Made by a program: the position numbers and the translations under genes. Below, in pieces: positions 56,032-64,000 of a stretch of 64,000 nt of DNA (position 1 is its first letter; each line of letters begins with the position of its first letter). This DNA is from Carettochelys insculpta. Lineage: Eukaryota > Chordata > Testudines > Carettochelyidae. The stretch spans positions 66,790,001 through 66,854,000 of the forward strand of contig NC_134137.1 of assembly GCF_033958435.1 (NCBI RefSeq), written 5' to 3'. The notes below the pieces were generated by a model. That model ran no database searches. It had not been told where the DNA came from and saw only the letters and a list, made by a program, of their open reading frames with translations.

Positions 56032-56761
56032 GCCTATGTTTACATAGCAGTGTTACAGCAGAATAAGCTACTTTGGAAGAGATTTTCCAGAATAGCTTAT
56101 TTTGAAAGAGCACATCTACATACAAAAGCTGTATCTACATTTGCATTTCTCTTTTGAAAGAGGCATGCACATGAAGGAAATCAAAAATGCAAATGAGGCA
56201 CTGATTACATATCAGGTATCTTATTTCCATATTCTCCTTTTGAAAGAGCTGCTATTTTGCTTCAGGAAGAAGGGTTCTTTCGAAGAGGGGGTTTACTTTC
56301 GAAAGAGCCCTGTCTACACTGCTTATCTTCTTTCGAAAGGAGAATACGCAAATGAGGTCAGATATGTAAATCAGTGTCTCATTTGCATTTTCAATTTCCT
56401 TCATTTGCATGCCTCTTTTGAAAGAGGAATGCAGTGTAGACACTGCTAAAATGCACATCAAAATAAAGCTCAGTTATTTTGAAATAGAGCTTCTGAACTG
56501 ATTAGACAGCCTGGTGCTCCAGTTGAGGCTGGGGCGGGGTCCCCTATTTCAAAATAGCCCCTATGCCCTATATATGTAGCTCCTATTCTGAACTACATAT
56601 TTCTAGCTATTCCTTGTAGAATGAGGTTTACAGAATTCAAAATAAGTTGTCCTCTATTTCAAAATTATTTCGAAATAGCAGTTTTGCTGTGTAGACACTC
56701 GCAAAGTTATTTCAGAAAAGTGTCCGTTGTTCTGAAATAACTTTACTGTGCAGACATACCC
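56032..56761. mobile_element. Harbinger-type MITE (62089 family) carrying a nested MITE
   Basis: The left end GCCTATGTTTACATAGCA and the right end, reverse-complemented, GGGTATGTCTGCACAG are inverted. TCA flanks both sides (56029-56031, 56762-56764). Without the insertion 56127-56447 it aligns over its length with 62089-62494. Confidence 0.82.
56127..56447. mobile_element. Nested Harbinger-type MITE with long inverted ends
   Basis: The ends AGCTGTATCTACATTTGCAT and (reverse-complemented) AGCAGTGTCTACACTGCATT extend as inverted repeats for about 80 bases (both contain AGAGGCATGCA, ATGAAGGAAAT and AAAATGCAAATGAG). AAA is duplicated at 56124-56126 and 56448-56450; the empty site is seen in the paralogue at about 62175-62180 (CACAAAATGC). 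Confidence 0.88.
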
Positions 56762-56764
56762 TCA

Positions 56765-57789
56765 GAGAGCTACATATTGTCCTTTTCACTAGTGCTTCTA
56801 GTTCTCCAGGTTCATAATTCTCCTATGTGAGAAGCTCATTGTTTTCTTTCCATTCTTTGGGAGAGGGCAGGCATCTAAAATTCTAGTGATCGGTGTTTCA
56901 ACACCTTGAATAATAAAAAATAAACAAAAAATAATATACAGTGAGGAGGAAAAAGACCAGCTCTCAAGAGTGATATTTCCCAAAGATTCATCTTAACAGT
57001 TGCCATTAACTTCCCCAATATCCTTCGGGATGCACGTTATCTGATTAGAGAACACAATTCAGCTCTAGCAACTCTTGATTTGCAATCTGTCTTCCCTGAT
57101 CTGAGTTCACTTGATACAACTTCATGTTTGTCTCTCACAGAGACAGGAAAAAGAGTGTGAATCAAAACAGATAGGTGTAGAGTCTCCAAAGGCAAAGATG
57201 AAATGTCTTGTGATGGCCTCTTCATGACACTCTCTGAATATCACCATAGCCTCTGGATTTCAGACTTGTGCCCAGGGTGGTGGTGATGGGGAAAAAGGCA
57301 AGGCTTTTATACTCTGACTTTAAAAATCAATGCGAGGGTCCATTTCAAAGGCTGTAGCCAAACAGCGCTCTCTGCAGGGATATCTGATTTTCACACAAGA
57401 GAAAGAGAGCCTTTTCTCCCATTAACAATTCTGCTTCCAGGCCTGGATTTTTACGTTCCCCCATCCCACCGCCATTCAATTAACTCAGATTCTTTTATTC
57501 ATGTTGTTCAGTTGTATTTAGGTTAGTATGGGCTCACTACATTGTAAACAGTGGGACTATGTAATCAGGACAAATGCTTCTCAACTGTCTTTTATAGTTC
57601 AGAATGTAGAACAGGTAGGTAATGGAGAAGGTTAATGTTATTCTTAGGAGCTATCACTGGTTGCTATGGTGAGGAAGTTTTCTGTCACTCACTACAGAGA
57701 AGATGGTGCCTGTGTTATGGATTGCTTGACTATATTATTGCCACTGAGATTAGCCATAGTACTTAGTTTAATAACAAGCTTATGCCATG
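56765..57789. other. A/T-rich spacer, no recognisable gene
   Basis: Nothing recognisable. Confidence 0.4.
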
Positions 57790-57860
57790 ATAAAATTGTT
57801 AGTCTTCAAGGTGCCACCAGACTCCTTGTTATTTTTAATGTCTTCTTATACAGATGCTAA
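57790..57860 (+). repeat. Penelope-like 3' tail, short and diverged
   Basis: TTGTTAGTCTTCAAGGTGCC, then ACCAGACTCCTTGTT, corresponding to TTAGTCTATAAGGTGCCACA-type tails elsewhere in the window. Confidence 0.6.
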
Positions 57861-58079
57861 TGTGTAGGTTTCATTGCAGGTCTCTAATATGTGTGTTTTG
57901 AATCTGCATAGACTAGTTTTCCACCTTTTATAAAATGTATCAATTTAACAGTCTTGCTGTTTTCTTCACAGCTGAAGTAATAGTGGGAAAGCAACAGTAG
58001 CTTATATGAAGTCTTGAAACAAACAAAGCCCTAAACAATCACACTTATTAAAGGTGTATTACTGTTTGGTTCATACACG

Positions 58080-58389
58080 CAGGGCCAAACAGAGAGGCCG
58101 GGGGATGAGAAGAGCCATTTGGCTTTGGCCTCAAGCTCAAAAGGGGGGGCCCAAATTTAGACACTGGTTAATTTTTTGGCATTGATGAGTTTCACAACTT
58201 GCTTGTATGCTCATCCCTCCAAAGTGATGCACAGCAAAAGGCTAGACAAGCATTTGATAAATAAAAAAAATTCAGATTATGTCTCACTCTTTTTGGTGCC
58301 TTATTTTGTTTTCATGTGTCATCATTCTTATTTTCTTATGGCTAGGGGCCTCAAAAGCTGGAAGTCACCCAGGCCTCTCTGAACCCCTG
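58080..58389. mobile_element. Possible hAT-like MITE
   Basis: CAGGGCCAAACAGAGAGGCC at the left and the reverse complement of the right end CAGGGGTTCAGAGAGGCC are similar. The 8-bp flanks do not match convincingly, so this is tentative. Confidence 0.4.
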
Positions 58390-60344
58390 AGAGCACCTGC
58401 GTATAGTGGAGATTTCTGTTGCTTTTTTATATAGATGTAATTTCATTAGGCCAGATCTTTGTTAAGAGCTTAATGATCTGCATTTCATACTGAAATTTAT
58501 TCCAATTTATTCAATATTCCACAAGAAATTAGTTGTTTTCTGCAGTTCATGACTTGTTATTTAACATTAATCAGAGAGGCAGTTTATTTAGTTAACAACC
58601 AGTTCTGAGAGATTCATTGCCATTGTAAACCACAATCAACCATTTATATCAATACTAGTTTTCCCAAGAGGTAACAATGGCCAGCTGCATGGAAAAATTG
58701 TTCAGCCATTATAACCATTTGCATTGAAGATTATGTATAGATTTATTTCACCTTAAAGGTCAAATGCATTTACAGAACCCACTTACTTTACTTCAATGTG
58801 AATTATTCCACAGATTGGTTAAAAGCCAGTCCCAAAGAAAGAGAGTGGTGATGCAATTCTCAGTAATTTTTTTCAATTATGGAAAAAGGAATGTGTAGGA
58901 AATGGACAATACAAAAGATTGTTCTTTGTTTATCACTGCATCAGGCCAGGAACTGAGGCTTGGTACTTTTGTAGATGTTGCAACTGATTCAATGAATAAT
59001 TTATTGCACTGTACTCACAAATAGCTCAACTATCAAGGTTTCCTATTTCTCATTTATCAGGCTCCTGGGCACAAAACTTGATCTACGTATTTAGCAGAAC
59101 ATTAGATATCACAAAACAATAGACTTCAAATGAAAGCACATATGTGCTGTGTCTCATTATATACACACTTTATGTTAAAATGTTACCTTGGCCTAAGTGT
59201 TCAGTAGAATTAAGTGAGTTAGTCACAATCAATAATGTATCTGATTAATATTAATCTTTTTCCTGCTCATTGAATATATCTGCAGTATCCTTAGTTGTAT
59301 TTGGCATTCAGTTGTTATCAGAACTTGATATTTGAGCTGTAGTCTAGTTGTGATTGGCTAGATAAGTCACATGGTATTGCAGGTTTCTGAATGGTAAACA
59401 AACTCATAAACACCTTTTGACTGATGACAATGCTCACATGTGAATAAAAAAAATCAATTTCTGCTACTACTCAGGGATGTGACTGCAAAATTCAGTTTCC
59501 AATAATAGTCATACCAGTCAAATTTGCTTTCTTAGCTTTTAATTGAAAATGAAGAAAGGGGTAACAAGTGTGAACGAAATGCATTCTTTTAAAAATCTGA
59601 GCAAACATCAGCAGAAGTTTTGTTGTCGTTGTCACCTTGTAAGTCTTATCTTTAAAGCCATTTGGAATTTCTAGTAGCCGAACTCATTTCCCTCTTCAGT
59701 CATAAAATACTATAAATCAAATTTATCCCTGCTATTGTAACTCATCCCATATAGTGGCACCCAGACCACTAACAGAGGGAAAGAATGAGTTTCCACTATA
59801 GCCTGTGGTTTTTAGTGCAATGTGTAGCAGTTCCTGCCCTAAGATCCAGAGGTCTCAGGTTCAAGTCTGCCTGTTGGTGGTTACCCTATCACTCAAGGGA
59901 GATACGCCATAGATAACTTTGGCCAGTTTTATGTGTATCCATACACATGCTTCTCATTCAGCAGAAAATGATTACAGTTTTTCACAATTCATACATAAAT
60001 GATAGAAAATATGAATGGTGCCACAGCTTTAATTTCCAAATTAATGTGTTGTATCTTATGCAATTTTGAGTGGATTATTAGGCTTGTCAGAAATGTTTGG
60101 CTGCTGCTTTCCTACTTAGTCAAAGGCAGAGGTTCACCAAACTCTGTAGAGGCACGTGACAAGGAACAGGTGCAAGGCTGATGACAAAGAAAAACAGCAT
60201 AGACATACCAAGTGCAATAACATTCTCACTTTGTCATTCTGCATTAAGGAAGAGGCATCTCTCTATGGGGGAGGAAAAAAGAGCCAGAAATAAAACAGAC
60301 AGATTTCTCTTGGACATGAAAATAAAACACTAACAGAAGTGAAA
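58390..60344. other. A/T-rich spacer with a possible tRNA-like relic
   Basis: About 2 kb without recognisable exons or transposons. 59815-59880 has a box-B-like GGTTCAAGTCT (59858-59868) and may be an old tRNA-derived SINE head. Confidence 0.4.
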
Positions 60345-60440
60345 CAAAAGAGCAGTCATGTAGCACTTTAAAGACTAACAAAATGATTTATTCGGTGATG
60401 AGCTTTTGTCGGACAGAGCCACTTCCTCAGATCAATTTAA
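60345..60440 (-). repeat. Penelope-like 3' tail, reverse
   Basis: AAAAGAGCAGTCATGTAGCA, CTTTAAAGACTAACAAAATG, GATGAGCTTTTGTCGGACAG and CACTTCCTCAGATCA, the reverse of the tail at 38930-39085. Confidence 0.75.
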
Positions 60441-62085
60441 TTTCCAATACGGGCTGACGTTTATAAGCACAGAGGACAAAAAAACTGCAATAAAAACTGA
60501 CACGGAGCAGTGAGATTAATAAGTCCTATAAATACACCAATATTCAAGCCATCACTATGAGTAACATTCTTTATGTATTGGCATAGGATCACGGTGTCCA
60601 ATATGCTGTCCGTTTGCTGGACAGTGAGGTGTGGTGAAGCAGCTCATTAGAGCTGCACATGTGGAGTGCCCTCTGCCCCTCCGCGCATGCACACCAACAC
60701 CTGGGGGGACAAGCACATGCAGGCAGTGACAGAAGTGTCTCCTGCTTCGTCTCAGGGTGGCGCAGTGTGGGGCTCCGCTTGGTGAGGCTTAGGGCAGCTT
60801 GCAGTGGAGCAGCCTTGGAATGGTGGGACAGCTCGCAGCGGCAGGGGTCCAGTGAGTCACCGGCAGTTTGCATGGAGGGGGGTAGGGTGCCTGGTGGTGG
60901 GGGTGCCAGGCTGAGGGGGGCACTGACTTGGGGGGTGAGCTGTGCCATAGATAGTTGAATTTTAGCAATTAGTGTCAGGCAATCTTGACTGCTAGTCACA
61001 AGCTATTAGTAAATCAATAGACCTGAAGAACTAAAAAGGGAAGCAGAGTATTTCTTAAAGAAATGGACTTCTCTTGTGCAGAACTGCTAGGGAACCAGAA
61101 ATGGGTATTTTGGCTTATTAGTGTATCTTCAAAAATGCAGCAATACTCCATGAAGTTGGGGGCAAAGGGACGGGCATGTATAATTCCTTCCACCTACCTA
61201 TGATTATTAAAGGAAAGTTATCGCCTGTAAAATTGGAATCATTAATCACCCCCCACTAGTGCTAAATAGAAGTGAATTCTGAATTTGGGGAAAAGGTGAG
61301 TCAGAGATCACCACCTCATGGCACCAGATCAGTCCTTTAATTGAAATAATCTTTTTTTTTTCTTTTGTGCTGTCATTTTATCCTTTCATATTGTTGTTTT
61401 TTTTCTTTGGCTCAAGAACTTAGAATGTTTGAAAGCGGGTTTCTGCATGTGCCAGTTAAAGGAATAATTCAGATATTTTTGGGAATTAATTATCTTGTTT
61501 TTCTCCCTTCTTTTGCACTGACCATTGCTCCCATAACTATGATTTTTGTCTTTTCTTCTGCAGAGCTAGATACGCTGCTGATTGCTATCGTTAACAGTTT
61601 TTGTGTCATTCTGTTTTATATTTAAAATTATGAATAGAACTTAAAAAGGCTATATTCATGCACTTATTAGGGATGGTTGCCAACAGCAACTGTGCATGAG
61701 ATAGTGCTTGTGTCCAGTATTCTGAAGCCATTTCAGCACTTGCTAATGAACTAAGCAGCAGGTTTCTCAGCACAGACTTGCAGGAACCACCAGTTCAGAT
61801 CTCAGCAGGGTCACCTCAAGTCTTCTGAGGTTGTATTATGCGATTTACTATCTTCATAGGCCATTACTTTAAAAAAAAAGGCGGGGGGGTGGAGAGAGGA
61901 AGACCTAAATTTAGGCTCCTAACTCTGTTATCTACACAAGTGGCCTGACTTTCAACAGCACTGGATGCCAAGCAGACAGCAGTAAAAGTACTTTTGCAGC
62001 ATAAACTAATTTTACATTCTGTCAGGATACTAAAACACTAGTCTTGAGACAAACTTCTGGATTCCTAACATTTTAGCTAGGTCCG
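60441..62085. other. Spacer with a GC-rich patch, no recognisable gene
   Basis: 60600-60950 is GC-rich with low-complexity overlapping frames. 61345-61620 is T-rich and yields a hydrophobic frame that I regard as compositional. Nothing else. Confidence 0.4.
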
Positions 62086-62088
62086 CTT

Positions 62089-62494
62089 GGCTATGTCTAC
62101 ACAGCAGCATTGTTTTGGAATAAGCTATTCTGGATTTTCTGGCATAATTTATTTCAAAATAGCGCATCTATACACAAAATGCATATCAAAATAGCACTCA
62201 GCTATTTCAAAATAGCGTCCACACACAATAGAGCCTATTTCAGATTAGAGCACCTGGAAGCGCTATAGCTTACTTTGAAATAGCCCTTTTCCCTGTCTAA
62301 ACAGCCTCTATTCCAAAATATCTATTTCAGAATAGGTGCTATTTATCATAGAATGAGGTTTACAGAATTTTAAATAAGCCATTCATTATTTCAAAATTAT
62401 TTTGAAATAGTGATTTTGCTGTGTAGACTCTCACAAAGTTATTTCAGAATATTGGTCTTTATTTCTGAAATAACTTTGTTGTGTAGACACACCC
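62089..62494. mobile_element. Harbinger-type MITE, 406 bp
   Basis: The left end GGCTATGTCTACACAGCAGC and the right end, reverse-complemented, GGGTGTGTCTACACAACAAA are inverted. CTT is duplicated at 62086-62088 and 62495-62497. The interior is repeated TATTTCAAAATA-like palindromes. Serves as the empty-site reference for 56032-56761. Confidence 0.88.
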
Positions 62495-62833
62495 CTTCTG
62501 AGAAAAGTGCCACTCTACCCTTGGGGAGAGCAGAATTATTGTGCTGATTGCTCTAACAATTGTTTCTTAATATTGCGATATTGCTTCTGCTTTCCTACAG
62601 ACTTGGAAGGATTTGTTAAGAAAAGCTAACAAAGCTGACACTTACAGTATCATCTGAATTAGCAACCCTTGAATTGAATAATGAATTTCATATCTCTGAG
62701 CTATGGTCTCAAAATCGTCAAGACACCAGCACACTGATTCCATAAATGTCACATTTTAAAAGCTGTCTTTAAAGTCATAATGGAAACTTAAGAGCAGGCC
62801 CACCACGGTATTTAGGCACCACTGACACTGAAT

Positions 62834-63254
62834 GGCTACATCTACACTAGCCCCAAACTTCAAAATGGTCATGCAAATGGCCATTTCGAAGTTTACTAAT
62901 GAAGCGCTGAAATGCATCTTCAGTGCTTCATTAGCATGCGGGTGGCTGTGGCACTTCGAAATTGATGCAGCTCACCCCGATGGGGCTCCTTTTCAAAAGG
63001 ACCCCGGCTACTTCCAAGTCCCCTCATTTCCATCTGCTCATGGGAATAAGGGGACTTTGAAGTTGGCGGGGTCCTTTCGAAAAGGAGCCCCATCTGGACG
63101 AGCTGCGTGGTGGCGAGCTGCGTCAATTTCTAAGCGCCGCGGCTGCCTGCATGCTAATGAAGTGCTGGATATGCATTTCAGCGTTTCATTAGTAAACTTC
63201 GAAATGGCCATTTGCGTGACCATTTCGAAGTTTGGGGCTAGTGTAGACATGGCC
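62834..63254. mobile_element. Harbinger-type MITE with ~110-bp near-perfect inverted ends
   Basis: The left end GGCTACATCTACACTAGCCC and the right end, reverse-complemented, GGCCATGTCTACACTAGCCC remain nearly identical through CCATTTCGAAGTTTACTAAT and beyond. AAT is duplicated at 62831-62833 and 63255-63257. The open frames on both strands (62832-63323 and 63256-63038) are mirror images produced by the palindrome and are not genes. Confidence 0.92.
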
Positions 63255-63257
63255 AAT

Positions 63258-64000
63258 AGGTCAGATCAGAAACTTAAACCTGACCCTCTTATGCCCCAAA
63301 TGAGAGCCTTAATACAGAGTTAAAGAATCAGTCTCTCTCCAGCCCACTGAATAGTTATACAATGTGAAGCAGCTCCAACAGGAGACAGAGAGAGACCCGT
63401 CCCAGAATATCCTGGTTGGGAAGAGGGAGAAGTGCAGTCTCTGCTCCAAATGAGGGAGCACTAGAATTTGAAACCAGGAGAGACCCCTCCACATCCCAGG
63501 GGTGTGGTACACTCACCATGGTGCTACTGGCTATTTTCTTGAGCATTTCCTTCTTCCCTCCCCTCACTTACCCTCAAAAGGGCTGATCTGGTTCAGGTGC
63601 TTAACTCCAGTCAAGGGTTCATTGCAGGACACTGAGTGTAGGGAGAGGCCTATTTTTGGCCCATGAACCAGGCGCAAAAATAATTCTGTAGCTTTCGGCC
63701 TTAATTTCCAGGTTCTCCACCCTACCCCCGCCCACACTTTTCTTTGCATCTCTCTCCTGGTTAGCTTAGCTCGGTCCCCACTCCTTAGCTTGCTGGCTTC
63801 TGCATCTCCCTATGATCAGTGGCAGATTAAGCTGACCACCTTTGCACAGTGCTCGTGCAGGGCCAGGGAGTGGATTGCTGGGGAGGTAGCAGGACAAGTA
63901 AGCCCCATGCCCCAACTCCTCTTTCCTAGCCAGAACACTGGAAGGGGGCAAAGGAAACTTTCAGCAGGGAGGAAGGAGAGGGACCCCCACTTGCTTTGGC
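63258..64000. other. Spacer, no recognisable gene
   Basis: Nothing recognisable to the window end. Confidence 0.4.

Noticed and set aside
53617..56761. Cluster of short palindromic repeats as a CRISPR-like array
   Set aside because: Repeats are irregularly spaced MITE subterminal words in vertebrate DNA; no uniform repeat-spacer pattern.
58072..58397. 8-bp target duplication for the 58080-58389 element
   Set aside because: CATACACG and AGAGCACC match at only three positions, no better than chance.
61365..61625. Hydrophobic 86-residue frame resembling a membrane protein
   Set aside because: T-rich composition gives F/L/I/V codons; no upstream exon structure or conserved motif.
62832..63323. 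163-codon frame
   Set aside because: Created by the palindromic MITE; the same peptide appears on the opposite strand.

Overview
This is vertebrate nuclear DNA, most probably from a cryptodiran turtle. The basis is the repeat content: CR1 LINEs with the sauropsid 3' tail (ATTCTGTG-like octamers), a tRNA-derived SINE at 48481-48691 that reads like the tortoise/Cryptodira PolIII SINE (CryI), an RTE-clade LINE, Penelope-like retroelements with a GIY-YIG domain, and many PIF/Harbinger DNA transposons. Species cannot be fixed. I see no convincing host protein-coding exon, no rRNA or functional tRNA gene and no CRISPR; the window is intergenic or deep-intronic sequence filled with transposable elements of several ages.

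Layout. 1-14981: A/T-rich spacer with two copies of a small inverted-repeat element (1065-1380, 9119-9418) and a related larger one (7987-8727), a 5'-truncated CR1 (2860-5313), an older antisense CR1-like fragment, a reverse-strand Penelope fragment, a probable solo LTR with a 5-bp target duplication (10181-10979) and a hAT-like MITE (13862-14482). 14985-27530: an old PIF/Harbinger transposon (3-bp duplication TCA) holding a younger, GC-rich Harbinger (16151-20786, duplication ATG) and a nearly full-length RTE LINE on the minus strand (about 22300-25740). 28440-32740: a CR1 3' end split by a second GC-rich Harbinger (28657-32580, duplication CTA). 32741-48480: spacer with MITEs, the head of another old Harbinger (36202-36850), Penelope tails, and a sharply bounded Penelope insertion (41334-42513) with a perfect 13-bp target duplication. 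48481-50418: CryI-type SINE abutting a second CR1. 50556-64000: Penelope fragment, a hAT-like MITE with a perfect 8-bp duplication (51675-52035), a degraded gag-like region, and a cluster of Harbinger-type MITEs, one nested in another (56127-56447 in 56032-56761), ending with two well-bounded MITEs (62089-62494, 62834-63254).

How the parts work together. The Harbinger elements carry the classic two-gene set: a DDE transposase on one strand and, convergent to it, a Myb/SANT-like DNA-binding protein. MITEs across the window begin with the same terminal sequence (GGYYAYGTCTACAC-like) and have 3-bp duplications, so they were plausibly mobilised by proteins of such elements. All autonomous-type elements here carry visible lesions (frameshifts, stops, lost splice sites, altered catalytic residues). 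No undescribed host system is evident. The most unusual items are the foldback Penelope copy, the Harbinger transposase that reads in frame through its own intron after losing the splice donor, and the layered nest at 14985-27530.
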